Source: Alteromonas sp. ASW11-130
Lineage (GTDB): Bacteria > Pseudomonadota > Gammaproteobacteria > Enterobacterales > Alteromonadaceae
DNA length: 64,000 nt
Assembly (NCBI RefSeq): GCF_026183735.1
Contig: NZ_JAPFRE010000038.1
Location: 20,853 to 84,852, forward strand
Direction: 5' to 3'
The translations under genes and the position numbers were made by a program. The notes beneath the pieces are model-generated. The model did not search any database. It was not told where the DNA came from and saw nothing but the letters and a program-made list of their open reading frames with translations. Below, in pieces: positions 49,743 through 59,900 of the stretch (within the stretch, counting starts at the first letter, position 1; each line of letters opens with the position of its first letter).

Positions 49743-51281
49743 ATGGAACAAACTAATTCGTCGCTGGTTCAGCGAATTCTTAATAAAGTTGAAATTTGGG
49801 GAAATAAACTACCTGACCCCGCGGTGCTATTTATCATCCTGTTAGCTACTGTGTGGGCGCTGTCTTGGGCGCTGTCTGGTGTGGATTTTAACGTGGTCGA
49901 TCCGCGTAACGGCGAGCCATTGTACATCAGCAACCAGTTTTCCGGTGATGCATTAACACAATTTATGTCATCTATGGTGACTAACTTTGCGCATTTTCAT
50001 CCGGTAGGTGTGGTGCTGGTGGCCATGCTCGGCATTGGTATTGCTGAATATTCAGGTTTTATTAATGCGGGCCTGCGCGCCTTACTGTCGGTCACTGCGA
50101 AATGGTTATTGACACCGATGATCATTCTTATCGGCATTGTGAGCCATTCTGCTGTTGACGCCGGGTACGTGTTGGTTATTCCATTAGGTGGGGTAATTTT
50201 TTATGCGGCAGGGCGCCATCCCTTGGCAGGTATTGCAGCGGCATTTGCGGGTGTATCGGGCGGCTTTTCGGCTAACTTTGTCCCCTCTGCTTTAGATCCT
50301 ATGCTTCAAGGTATCTCTCAAGCTGGTGCGCAACTACTGGATCCGAGCGTGATTCTCAACCCGCTGAACAATTACTATTTTACAGCTGCGTCCGCGATTA
50401 TCGTTACATTACTGGGCTGGTTTATTACTGACAAGTTGGTGGAGCCCAAGCTGAAAAATAATCCCGTTGACGGCGATATGTCCGATTTACCGAGCATGGA
50501 GCCCTTGAAAGAAGATGAACGTACAGCACTACGCTGGTCTTTAGTTGCCGTTGTATTAGGTATTATTTTACTTGCAGTAAGTGCCTCTTTTGATACATCA
50601 CCCTGGCGTGGTGACGATGGCACGTTAACTTCTTTCTCTGCTCCTTTGATGAAGTCTATCGTGCCGCTTATCTTTCTTTTATTCCTTATTCCCGGCTTGG
50701 TCTATGGCCTGATTATTGGCTCAATAAGAAATTCAAAGCAATTTGTTGAAGGCATGACCAAAGCAATGCAAGGTATGGGATACTATCTGGTTATCATGTT
50801 CTGTATTGCGCAGTTTATTTATGCGTTTGGACAATCCAACCTGGGAATTCTTTTAGCGGTAAAAGGTGCTGATTTTCTTCAGGCAATGCAACTTCCAGCC
50901 GGTATCACTATTACAGGAATTATTTTGCTGACAGGCTTGATCAATTTGTTTGTAGGTTCTGCGTCAGCGAAGTGGGCACTACTAGCCCCCATTTTTATCC
51001 CTATGTTGATGCAATTAGGTATTTCACCTGATTTAGCGCAAGCCGCTTACCGCATTGGTGATTCCAGTACCAACATCATTACCCCATTGATGCCATATTT
51101 CCCCCTAGTAGTGGTATTTTGCCAACGGTATGTTACCAACACAGGCATCGGCACCCTTACTTCTATTATGCTGCCGTTCTCGGTGAGCTTCCTGGTGGTA
51201 TGGACTATCTTCCTGATGCTTTACTGGACCTTAGGTATACCGCTGGGTATCCAGGCATCCTATGAATACAGCATGCCATAA
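49743..51281 (+). CDS. AbgT-family transporter
   Basis: A 512-residue inner-membrane protein of the AbgT family, whose members import p-aminobenzoyl-glutamate or export antimetabolites such as sulfonamides. Family features are the N-terminal KLPDPAVLFIILLATVWALSW, the re-entrant segments GIVSHSAVDAGYVLVIPLGG and GLINLFVGSASAKWALLAPIF, and FRIGDSST-like (YRIGDSSTNIITPLMPYFPLV) near the C-terminus. Eleven or more hydrophobic segments are present. It stands alone, with a strong terminator downstream. Direction and substrate are not resolved by sequence. Confidence 0.92.
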   Translation: MEQTNSSLVQRILNKVEIWGNKLPDPAVLFIILLATVWALSWALSGVDFNVVDPRNGEPLYISNQFSGDALTQFMSSMVTNFAHFHPVGVVLVAMLGIGIAEYSGFINAGLRALLSVTAKWLLTPMIILIGIVSHSAVDAGYVLVIPLGGVIFYAAGRHPLAGIAAAFAGVSGGFSANFVPSALDPMLQGISQAGAQLLDPSVILNPLNNYYFTAASAIIVTLLGWFITDKLVEPKLKNNPVDGDMSDLPSMEPLKEDERTALRWSLVAVVLGIILLAVSASFDTSPWRGDDGTLTSFSAPLMKSIVPLIFLLFLIPGLVYGLIIGSIRNSKQFVEGMTKAMQGMGYYLVIMFCIAQFIYAFGQSNLGILLAVKGADFLQAMQLPAGITITGIILLTGLINLFVGSASAKWALLAPIFIPMLMQLGISPDLAQAAYRIGDSSTNIITPLMPYFPLVVVFCQRYVTNTGIGTLTSIMLPFSVSFLVVWTIFLMLYWTLGIPLGIQASYEYSMP

Positions 51282-51289
51282 ATGACCTA

Positions 51290-51317
51290 ATGCCCGATTT
51301 AAAATCGGGCATTTTTT
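51290..51317 (+). terminator. terminator of the AbgT-family gene
   Basis: ATGCCCGATTT and AAATCGGGCAT form an 11-pair stem with a two-base loop region, followed by seven T, ten bases past the stop. Confidence 0.92.
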
Positions 51318-51671
51318 TACCTACTCATAATGCGATAACCCTTCTGTATTATCGCCATAAAAGCTCTCTTAGAAACAAGTGATAATGTGGTTATTGTTCA
51401 TCGACAATTCTCTGTGCAAATAGTCGCTTCATGCCAGCTTGTTACGTATTTAGATTGTCAAAAAAATAAGCCTTTAACAGAATTTTCTCTCGTATTAAGG
51501 GATAGCAATTCGCACATTTTTCACGGCGTAATAAGCGTCATTAAATTATAAATGCTGCGTAAAAACTATTCGCTTTTTATAGGGACTTAGATAGAATACA
51601 CCGTTTTCCGAGTAGATCTAAGATTCCCTCTGAAAGCAAAATTATGCTTAATTTGTTTTTGGAAAAATATC
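51318..51671. other. intergenic region upstream of the oxygenase gene
   Basis: About 350 AT-rich bases between the AbgT terminator and the 2OG-Fe(II) oxygenase. I see no gene, strong repeat or clear promoter pair. Confidence 0.45.
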
Positions 51672-52346
51672 TTGGCACACGTCCTCTCAGATTTTCCTAG
51701 CCTTACTGCGCCATCCGACAACTTACTATTGTTTGAGCAGGTTGCTAAGGATATAGAAACGCAGGGGTTCAGTATTCGTCCCGGTGCCTTACCTCCTCAT
51801 ATAGCTGACGCTTTGCTTCACCAGCAATTACGTTTGAATAATGCGAAGTATCAAGGAGCAGGTATCGGGCGGGGTGACGCGCGTATTAATAACAGTTTTG
51901 TCAGAACAGATGCAATTTGCTGGATCACAGGCAGCACAGATGCAGGGAGACTGTGGCTTGAGTGGGCAAATGAGCTAAAAAATTATCTCAATCAACGGTT
52001 GTTTCTTGGTCTGTTTTCGTTCGAGAGCCATTTCGCTCTTTACCCGCCGGGAGCGTTTTACAAACGTCATCTAGATTCGTTCAAAGGCAATACCAATCGA
52101 ATTATATCGTTGGTAACTTACCTCAACTCTAATTGGTCTAACACCGACGGCGGAGAGTTGGTGTTGTATCAAGATAATACCGACCAAGAAGGTATTCGTG
52201 TCGTTCCATTAATGGGTACACTGGCAATTTTCTTGAGCGAAGAATTCCCCCATGAAGTTTTACCGGCACACCGTGATCGCTACTCAGTCGCAGGATGGTT
52301 CAGGGTAAACGCTTCGGTTGCAGACAGAGTAGACCCACCACGGTAA
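51672..52346 (+). CDS. 2OG-Fe(II) dioxygenase (prolyl-hydroxylase/SM-20-like)
   Basis: A 224-residue soluble protein of the double-stranded beta-helix 2-oxoglutarate dioxygenase family. The iron ligands are His133 and Asp135 (YKRHLDSF) and His194 (FPHEVLPAHRDRYSVAGWF), with the co-substrate arginine ten residues beyond. The GGELVLYQDN segment is the conserved core strand. The start appears to be TTG at 51672 with GGAAAA upstream; no in-frame ATG lies nearby. The TAA stop merges into a purine heptad tract. Related proteins hydroxylate proline in ribosomal proteins or elongation factors in some bacteria, but the substrate here is open. Confidence 0.88.
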   Translation: MAHVLSDFPSLTAPSDNLLLFEQVAKDIETQGFSIRPGALPPHIADALLHQQLRLNNAKYQGAGIGRGDARINNSFVRTDAICWITGSTDAGRLWLEWANELKNYLNQRLFLGLFSFESHFALYPPGAFYKRHLDSFKGNTNRIISLVTYLNSNWSNTDGGELVLYQDNTDQEGIRVVPLMGTLAIFLSEEFPHEVLPAHRDRYSVAGWFRVNASVADRVDPPR

Positions 52347-52425
52347 AAAATAAAAAGTAAAAAAGTAAAAGAGTAAAAAGTAAAAAGGGTCGGAGTAAAA
52401 TCACTGGCAAATATGTCATCGACCC
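52345..52425. repeat. purine heptad tract with GGGTCG/CGACCC hairpin
   Basis: From the stop of the oxygenase gene, imperfect units of AAAAAGT run for about 42 bases into GGGTCG (52387-52392), which pairs with CGACCC (52420-52425). The same arrangement occurs near 63817 and, in minus orientation with GGGAC, near 6104. It sits between two convergent genes. Confidence 0.75.
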
Positions 52426-52435
52426 TCAGTAGGCC

Positions 52436-53902
52436 CTACCTGACCGTCAGGGAATCCCGAGAGACAACATTTCCTCTGATAATAATGGTTTCGATATCCT
52501 GCCAAGCCTGAATGTTTATTAAGGGATCTGAATTAAGCAACAGCATATTGGCGATTTTACCTCGTTCGACTGTGCCGTAATCTGTCGCGATTTCAAATTG
52601 TATGGGACCATTAACGGTTGCTGCATCCAAAATCGCCTTTAATGACACTCCCGCATCATGCATGTTAAGCAGTTCATGATAGGTAGAAAGACCAGGAGCG
52701 GCAGCAAATGACGGGCTAGAAGGAAAGTCAGAAGCGAGTATCATCGGATAATCATGGTCCGCCAGGTACTTGGTCGACTGCAAAGCGCGCTTAAACCCGT
52801 AATTAAACATCTCATAAATTTGCGCTTCTTGCATATCGGGCGGAAAATCGCCTTTAAGCTCATTTCTAAACCATTGGCCCTCATCCGTTTCAAACCATGT
52901 TAAAAGCGATTTGGGTAGTACGAGTTTCCGCTCTTTATCTGATACTAATTTATCTGCAAACATATCTTTCAGTGCCTGCATAACGTGTATGGTTGGCATA
53001 TAACCAACGTTGCCTGCCATTAATCGATCAAGTGTGTCAGCGACGGGTGGCGCGCCTTTGTCTTTCGGCCAATTCCAGTTCCATAAGCCATGAGCAAAAA
53101 TATCAACATCATTCGCTAACGCATGGTGATACATATCAATAGCATTCGCATGCGCTACCAATTGTAAGCCATGTTTCGTCGCTTCAGTTCTAATTTTAGC
53201 CACTGTCTCATCGAGTAACATAGGCCAGTCAGACGCATCACTAAACCCATTTTCAAAATAAAGTTTTATACAAGGCGCTCCTGTTTCAGCGATTCTCGCA
53301 ACGACTTTTTCAGGTGTTTGTTCACTATGAGATTTGGAGGCAGGGATAGACTTAGTAATTCCAGGCTCAACGATAAAAAAGTCGGAATGAGTTAGCGTGT
53401 GCTTTGCATCTAAATCAGGATAGCCGCCCACAATAGGTATAGGCTTACAGCTAAAGTATTCAGGATGAATTTCACCTTTCGTAAATATTTTTTCACCATC
53501 GTTAGCGCCCAAATTCAGTACCTGAGTAACACCGTAGTATAAAAAGCTTTTAGGTTGTTGGTGGAGGTAAGCCGATATGAGCTGAGGGTACTGCTTAGCT
53601 TTATCAGATTTGATAAACCCAATTCCAGGAACACTATTTACATGGACATGACTATCCATCAAGCCATAAGTTAAATATTTCCCTTTTCCATCAATTTTTA
53701 ACGCATCTGAAGAAACAGGTGAAATTTCTTTGTCGGATACCGCAGATATACGTCCATCGACAACACGCACAAATTGGTTTTCTTGTGGTTTATCTAAATG
53801 GGAGGAAATGACGGTCACATTTTCAATAATTAATTCACTAGCGGTGGCAAAATGAAATGAACTAAGCGCAAAGAGTAATAGTGAACCAATAATTTTGAAC
53901 AT
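52436..53902 (-). CDS. exported metal-dependent amidohydrolase
   Basis: A 488-residue amidohydrolase-superfamily protein with a signal peptide (FKIIGSLLLFALSSFHFATA) if started at the ATG at 53902. The longer frame to 53983 would put 27 residues before the signal. Metal-ligand motifs are GLMDSHVHV (HxH), a conserved Lys in CIKLYFENG, LVAHANA and FAHGLW (two His) and the final ILASDFPSS (Asp). The C-terminal strand pair (GKIANMLLLNSDPLINI) is the imidazolonepropionase/DNA-like composite domain. Periplasmic members act on cyclic or peptide amides. The substrate is unknown. It converges with the oxygenase gene across the repeat at 52345. Confidence 0.85.
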   Translation of the reverse strand: MFKIIGSLLLFALSSFHFATASELIIENVTVISSHLDKPQENQFVRVVDGRISAVSDKEISPVSSDALKIDGKGKYLTYGLMDSHVHVNSVPGIGFIKSDKAKQYPQLISAYLHQQPKSFLYYGVTQVLNLGANDGEKIFTKGEIHPEYFSCKPIPIVGGYPDLDAKHTLTHSDFFIVEPGITKSIPASKSHSEQTPEKVVARIAETGAPCIKLYFENGFSDASDWPMLLDETVAKIRTEATKHGLQLVAHANAIDMYHHALANDVDIFAHGLWNWNWPKDKGAPPVADTLDRLMAGNVGYMPTIHVMQALKDMFADKLVSDKERKLVLPKSLLTWFETDEGQWFRNELKGDFPPDMQEAQIYEMFNYGFKRALQSTKYLADHDYPMILASDFPSSPSFAAAPGLSTYHELLNMHDAGVSLKAILDAATVNGPIQFEIATDYGTVERGKIANMLLLNSDPLINIQAWQDIETIIIRGNVVSRDSLTVR

Positions 53903-54082
53903 GCTTCCATTCCAGTTAAAAAAACTAATAGCTAAAGATATACGAGATAGTAGAGGGTTAAAAATTGGATGAAAAGCAAACATTGTAAGTAAATATTTGT
54001 TAGCTAGTACAAAACTGGGAAGTCTATTGGGAAAGATAACTGGTCATCAATAAAGTTTAGTGAGTGTATCTAACGACGAGGT

Positions 54083-54280
54083 GCCGGGGAAGTCAGGGGC
54101 GATTCACGCGCAGAGCTCTTCGACTACATTGAAGGCTTCTATAATCCTAGAAGAAACCATGATACAAATGGAGGATTGTCTCCAGTAAAATATGAAAGGC
54201 AGTACTATCAGCAGCTAAAGGGGTCTAGATTGTTGGGGTCTTACCAAAGCGTTGCGTTGTGCAAAGTAGTATTGATATAG
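54083..54280 (+). pseudogene. remnant of an IS3-family transposase (OrfB C-terminus)
   Basis: An in-frame stretch ending at TAG (54278) translates to EVRGDSRAELFDYIEGFYN followed by PRRNHDTNGGLSPVKYERQYY. This is the C-terminal part of IS3-family OrfB, where a YIE-FYN-R-H-GG-SP-YE pattern is typical. No start, no upstream integrase core with the DDE residues, and no clear terminal inverted repeats are visible, so it is a decayed fragment. It marks a past insertion between the amidohydrolase and the permease. Confidence 0.8.
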
Positions 54281-54608
54281 ACAGGTGGAATGTTCAAAAA
54301 GAGAAGCCGGATTAAAGCTTTTTTCCTGTAGTGTTAAAGTTTATTCTACGGCGCAAAAGTGCTGTTTTAATTAATCAGCCTGTTAGGGAGGTTGCGGCGC
54401 CCGCCGCAATAACTATGCTTCGTAGTGATTTTGCGGAGGAACTTTTTGACCGCAAATGGCATGGTACAGACGTCCAATTTTAGTCGCACCCTAGCACGCA
54501 AAGTACCAGATGAAGTTGAACCTGACTCAATAAAATGCTACCAAGTTCCATTCTCTTACACTGCAATTATGAATTTAACTATTCAGATACTCACTTTAGG
54601 AAGGCTGA
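54281..54608. other. gene-free stretch before the permease
   Basis: About 330 bases with a palindromic GC-rich spot (TTGCGGCG-CC-CGCCGCAA near 54393-54410). It probably includes further insertion-sequence debris. AGGAAGG lies just before the permease ATG. Confidence 0.4.
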
Positions 54609-55892
54609 ATGACCACCGAAAGCTTTAAATATCGCCGTGACATGGGAACACTGGGGGTTCTTTTTATTGTCGTGAACGGACTAATTGGTGCAGGTATTTT
54701 TGGACTCCCCGAAGCGCTTCATACGGCTGTCGGCACTTTTGCGCCATGGCTATTGCTCATTGGTGGACTGTTAGTAATGACGATTGTCATTTGCTTTGCT
54801 GAATTGACCAAGTTAACTGAACGTTCAGGTGGACCACAACGCTTTGTGGGCGATGCATTTGGTGCCTACCCAGGGTTTGTGGTGGGGTGGACTTTCTTTG
54901 CCGCGCGGCTGATCAGCCAAGGGGCGAATGTGCTGGTGCTGGTAGCCTATGCGGCAGCCCTGTGGCCCGCGGTAGGTGAGGGTACGGCTAAGGTCGTCTT
55001 GATTGCCAGCGTACTTGGGGGACTGACCATTATTAATGTAGTTGGCATAAAACGGGTGGTGGCCGTACTAGGCGCTATGACCCTGTTTAAGCTTTTACCG
55101 CTAGTTGTGCTCATGTTGGTAGGCATCGGCGCGGCGCTGGATTCGGGAGAAGTAACATTACCGCAATTTACCGCGGTGGAAGGTATTGCTTTGGCAGCGC
55201 TTTACGCCTTTGTTGGGTTTGAAAATGCCACTATTCCGGCGGGCGAAACGAAGAACCCAAAGCACTCGATGCCACGAGCACTAATGCTGGGACTTGCGCT
55301 AGTGACGCTGCTCTATTTTGGATTACAGTGGGCTTATAGTCATAGCGTGATTGCCGGTACAGGTCCTTCGGCACCCTTAACTGCTTTAGCAGGGGAGTAT
55401 GGCGGCGATATTGGCGCATGGTTAATTGCCGCGACCATCGTCATGAGTGTGCTTGCCAATCTGACTGCAGGTCATACTTCAGCGAGTCGTATGCCCCCAG
55501 CGTTAGCTGAAGATGGGCTGCTACCGTTGTGGTTTGGTAAGGTGTCGAAATGGGGCACGCCTGCTAATTCAATTGTTTTTTTCGGGGGGGGAGCAATTAT
55601 GTTTTCGTTATGGGATGATTTTCTAGCGCTTGCCGCAGTGAGTACATTGGCGCGCCTGTTGGCTTATATCGCTTCGATTTTGGCACTGCCGGTGCTACGG
55701 CTTCAAGCCGGTAAGCCTGCGCTCAACGTACCGATCATTCTAGCTGGGCCAATTGCCATACTACTCAGTATTTGGGCGACGACACACACCAATGCAATGC
55801 AATGGCAGACACTTCTTGGCTTTGTTTTAATAGGAACTGTTCTCTATTTTATTGCAGGAAGGAAAAACGGTAGTGTTTCCTCATCGTATTAA
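54609..55892 (+). CDS. APC-superfamily amino acid permease
   Basis: A 427-residue membrane protein with about 12 hydrophobic segments. The APC N-terminal signature is LFIVVNGLIGAGIFGLPEAL; helix 3 region is FAELTKLTERSGGPQRFVGDAFG; helix 6 has ALYAFVGFENATIPAGETKNPKHSMP; helix 8 has NLTAGHTSASRMPPALAEDGLLP. This is the amino acid-polyamine-organocation pattern. An AGGAAGG precedes the ATG. Codon use looks more GC-rich than the neighbours, and it sits beside transposase remnants, so acquisition by transfer is possible. The transported amino acid is not evident. Confidence 0.88.
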   Translation: MTTESFKYRRDMGTLGVLFIVVNGLIGAGIFGLPEALHTAVGTFAPWLLLIGGLLVMTIVICFAELTKLTERSGGPQRFVGDAFGAYPGFVVGWTFFAARLISQGANVLVLVAYAAALWPAVGEGTAKVVLIASVLGGLTIINVVGIKRVVAVLGAMTLFKLLPLVVLMLVGIGAALDSGEVTLPQFTAVEGIALAALYAFVGFENATIPAGETKNPKHSMPRALMLGLALVTLLYFGLQWAYSHSVIAGTGPSAPLTALAGEYGGDIGAWLIAATIVMSVLANLTAGHTSASRMPPALAEDGLLPLWFGKVSKWGTPANSIVFFGGGAIMFSLWDDFLALAAVSTLARLLAYIASILALPVLRLQAGKPALNVPIILAGPIAILLSIWATTHTNAMQWQTLLGFVLIGTVLYFIAGRKNGSVSSSY

Positions 55893-56299
55893 GCGGCGTG
55901 CTATGCGTATGAAGAGGTAGTTTATAAAACCAGTTATCGTTTCCGCAAATGGCGTTTCAACCATCGCAAAGTTCTCTTGCTGACAAAGCATTCAGTATTG
56001 CTGGAAGGGCCGTATTATGAAGCCTGCAATTGTGGCGGCTACAGCTAAAATAAAATCCTCCAAAAGTATGTAAGACATTGGTATATTCACTGTATTCGCG
56101 TAGCGGTTGAATACCCCTTTACGCAGTTGAAGGTTGAAGCCGCCCAAGATTAGATCGCAAAAGCGAGGATGAGATTAATATTACAATCTTAACCTCATCC
56201 TTACCCGACAGAGCTTTGCAAGGTATAACCAATATGTATAGCGTCCGCCTAGGTTACTCTCTTTTCTCAACCCAATGTTTTTGATTTATTTTAAGCGCG
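55893..56299. other. gene-free region between permease and giant protein
   Basis: About 400 bases between convergent genes. The only clear structure is a hairpin, AGGATGAG / CTCATCCT at 56166-56201, whose stem is further extended by A-T pairs and which probably ends the giant gene's transcript. No gene was recognised. Confidence 0.5.
56166..56201. terminator. hairpin downstream of the giant DUF4347 gene
   Basis: Eight perfect pairs (AGGATGAG / CTCATCCT) plus A-T pairs around an AT-rich loop, 100 bases past the stop. T runs are short on both strands. Confidence 0.45.
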
Positions 56300-56962
56300 T
56301 TACTTTTCTATGAACCGATAGTGTACATTGACGCCTATTAAGCGAACGAAATTATCAGCGATTTCGTAGCGACGGGCAGAGAAACCCACTGAAATTTGTT
56401 CAGTAATTTGCCATTGTATGTTTCCCCCAAAATAGAAGTCGTTTTCCGACGACACTCTTCTCTGGGAAGCAACGTCTTGACCATTAAGAATGAAGCTATA
56501 GTCATAATCAGCCTCGTACCAAAGATGCCCCAGCCGAATTTTCCAATTTAATTTTTCGTTAATTTTTCTACCATACGTAATAGCGATACCGTGTCCTGAG
56601 GCCGCACTAGGGAAAGTGAAATTAAGCCCATCAAGGTAACCATCCACTTCAAATTCGGTAAGGGTGTCAGTAAACGCAATTTCCGTTTCTCCTAATTCAA
56701 TACCGCCGACCTCGAGCGACCAATGAGGTGAAAATTGATAGCCCAGATCGTACCAATAAGAACTGCTATCTTCTCGGATAGTTTGAAGAACGGCCGTGTC
56801 TGATAACGTTGAAATTTGCTCTCGAATATCGTTCTCGTCAAAATAAAAGTTTGAATTTCCGTATCCCCCGGAGACGTATACTTGATATTTTTCGTCAGCA
56901 TAGAGGCCGCTTGATGCAAATAAGGTAGCTACAGCAATTAACCATCTTCCATTGCGTAACAT
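56300..56962 (-). CDS. possible internal start: stand-alone outer-membrane beta-barrel
   Basis: The last 220 codons of the giant gene could be translated separately from the ATG at 56962. That product would begin [22 protein letters not shown], a normal signal peptide with cleavage before [13 protein letters not shown], and continue as an eight-strand-like barrel with alternating aromatic residues and a terminal aromatic-rich strand (NVHYRFIEK). No good Shine-Dalgarno was found directly upstream, so this is an alternative reading, not a second confirmed gene. Confidence 0.4.
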   Translation of the reverse strand: MLRNGRWLIAVATLFASSGLYADEKYQVYVSGGYGNSNFYFDENDIREQISTLSDTAVLQTIREDSSSYWYDLGYQFSPHWSLEVGGIELGETEIAFTDTLTEFEVDGYLDGLNFTFPSAASGHGIAITYGRKINEKLNWKIRLGHLWYEADYDYSFILNGQDVASQRRVSSENDFYFGGNIQWQITEQISVGFSARRYEIADNFVRLIGVNVHYRFIEK

Positions 56963-59900
56963 CAGCATTAACATTACACCCAAGAAAGAGAGTAGGCTCA
57001 CGCTTCCGCCCGACTCAGATTTTACCACCACTTTACTTTCAAATATTTGTGGTTTACCCACGCCTCCAGGATCGCGCACAATTCCATTTTGTTCGCCATC
57101 GGCATCGTTAGGTCCGCCATCTTCGATCGTTAGTTGTACGCACCAATAGCCTTCAGTTAGTCCAGTGGAATATTCCTGCGCGCCGGGCTCAGGGCAATAA
57201 CCGGGTTCGCCCGGTGCTGACCATAAAATATTATTGCCATTTTCAATAAAATTTTGCCAGCCTGCATTGGGTATATATTTCCTATATACCGCTTCGGGCG
57301 GAATGGCAGCTCGCTGTGGGAGAACAACATTTATAGTATTTATATCATCCGGTAAATCTTCCGCAATAAAGTCGAAATATCCGCCTACATTTTCAATTGT
57401 ATCGGCCTCGATGCCTAGCTTATCAAAATCCTTTTCAGTAACTTGCGCCCCGGTGAAAGAACTGTAAGATGATACTCGCCCTAATTTCATCTTTAACCCC
57501 ACATCGCCTTCAACAATATACGCGTCTCTTACAATCCCCCGTTCAGGCAATAAATAGGGGACCTCGTTGTTATCTAGGTAATCTGGAACGCCATCATCAT
57601 CAGTATCAACTAAGCCTTCCTGCGCATCACTGATACCATCACCATCGGCGTCCTCTGTATCGCTAAGCGTTGGACGTTCACTGACTACCGGCACAATAAT
57701 ATTTGCTACATTTTCTAACGAGGGAGAACCGTCATCGGTTACCGTCACAGTTAAATCGACAGGGCCTATGGGTAAATTTAAAGCCTCCACACCTATTTTT
57801 CTTCCACCTTCTAATTCGGTAAAGGGGATATCGTCAGCACTTTCCCACACGATAGTATGATTATCGCCCGGATCTTTAATATCTAGTTCTACAATAAGTA
57901 TTCCATCTTTTGGTGTGACTATCGCGGAAGCCTTCCCATCAACAACCGCAGATAATTGTAAATCGGGCGCAATATTACCCTCAGTAATCGTTAGTGTATG
58001 AGTGGGTTTTACGCCCAGATTATGGCGATCGTCCAAGCGTAAAACGAGCGTCTCATCTGCTTCGCCGCTGCCATCATCACTGATATTTACAACAATGGTA
58101 GCAATAGTGCCCTCGGTAACGGTGAAACGTTGAGAGGATAAATCATAGTCTGTGTCATCTGCTGAACCCTCCACATTTATGTCGTAGGAAGCAGGGTACT
58201 GGGGTAAATCACCGTTCAGAATAAGCGATATTTCAACTTCAGTTCCTTCTTTCGCTCTAACATCGCGGCTAAGCGAGGCAGTAGGCCAAATATCGACAAT
58301 TTGCTTAATCTCTGAGGTACTACCGGTTGCATCGGTCGCTTGCCAGGTAAAGGTATGTCTGCCAGGGCGTAAAAGGCGCCCTTCTTCTTCGAGATCTGTA
58401 AGCGCTATTTCACAGCATTGGTCATCCAAAGCACTGGAAACTGAAATAGTCGTATTTTGTTCGATTAGGGTAGGTGTTACCCGTGTAAAGGTACCCGTAG
58501 CGTCTAAAACGACGGCTGTCACACCTTCGAAAACGGGACCTCGTTCATCTGTAAAGGGGTCGCTACCAGCAAGGTACTCTTCACTATTGGATAATCCGTC
58601 TCCGTCTGCATCAGCTGCTCCGTCAGTGGGATTAAGAGGATCAAACCCTTGTTCGATTTCATAACCATCGGGCATTCCATCCCCATCATCATCTTCATCC
58701 GCATTGTTTCCTATGCCGTCAGCATCAGTGTCGACCGATTCAAGTGGATCCAGTGGGAAAGCGTCAGATATATCCGGAATGTTGTCATTATCATCGTCTG
58801 GGTCTGCGTTGTTGCCGATACCATCTAAGTCAGTATCCAACCACTCATTTGGGTCAAGAGGAAATACATCCTGCGAGTTTTCGAAACCATCCCCATCTGT
58901 ATCCGGGTCGCGGTCGTCGGGATCACCGTCGCCGTCGGAGTCTCGTAGTATAAATAACGCAAACGACTCATCAGCGGTGGCGCCGCCGGTATCGGTAGCG
59001 CGAACGGTCACGCTAACGCCGCCCACATCGCTATTGCTCGGTGTGCCAGAGAAAGTTGCTCCGTTAAAGGTTAGCCACGGCGGTAATGCAGAGGCAACCG
59101 AGAAGCTTAAGGCATCACCTTCTATATCTGTGAAAGCGTCACTGGGAACCGTAAAAGTAAACGCAACGTTTTCAACAGCGTTTTGGTCTGCGATACCCTG
59201 GTCGATGAGAGGAGCATCGTTGACCGGCGCTACGCGTATAGCGAAATCATTAACGGCTGGAATTATACCGCCAAAGCTATCGTTTACCGAAAATACGAAA
59301 GAATCACTGAAGGTCTCGGAGCCATTATGTCGATATTCTACAACATTCATATCGTCCACTTCTTGCTGCGTAAACGTATCGCCCACGCCGAGTAATAGAT
59401 TATTTTTATAGATTGCACCTACGGAGGGTAATTGCGTAATGGTAAATACTATGTCACTCGCAATTTGTTCAGCATCCTGATAATGCAAAGCATCATGGGT
59501 AAAGAATACAGCGCCTCCTTCAGCAACATCTAAACCATCATAATGATGACGAAAAGGATCGGTATTAGTGCCTGTCACAGTAAGCGAATACACCTGCGAG
59601 TCATTCTCGCCGGCAGTATCGGTGGCAATTACACGAATAGTATATGTGCCTCGATCATACCAGTCCTGTAAGTAAGTAAAGGTGCGCGTAGCTGAATTAA
59701 GTGAAATAAAATCTGGCAGGGGAGAACCGTCTGCTAATTCAGCAGTGTAAGTGAGTGAATCGGGCTGTCCCTGAGTAATGTCTTCGTCGGTGAACGTATT
59801 CGCAGCGAACTGGTACGTATCTGGACTGGTTACAATATCAACCACCTGATCTACCATGGCTACGTTCGCTACGGGGGCATCATTGGTGTTCACCACTGTC

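Noticed and set aside
54425..54628. A 67-codon frame overlapping the permease start.
   Set aside because: No recognisable content, and its end overlaps the well-supported permease ATG and ribosome binding site.
58704..59411. A 235-codon plus-strand open frame opposite the giant gene, serine-rich.
   Set aside because: It is the complement of the calcium-repeat and cadherin-like region; repetitive GAT/GGC codons leave the opposite strand open. No ribosome binding site or family motif.
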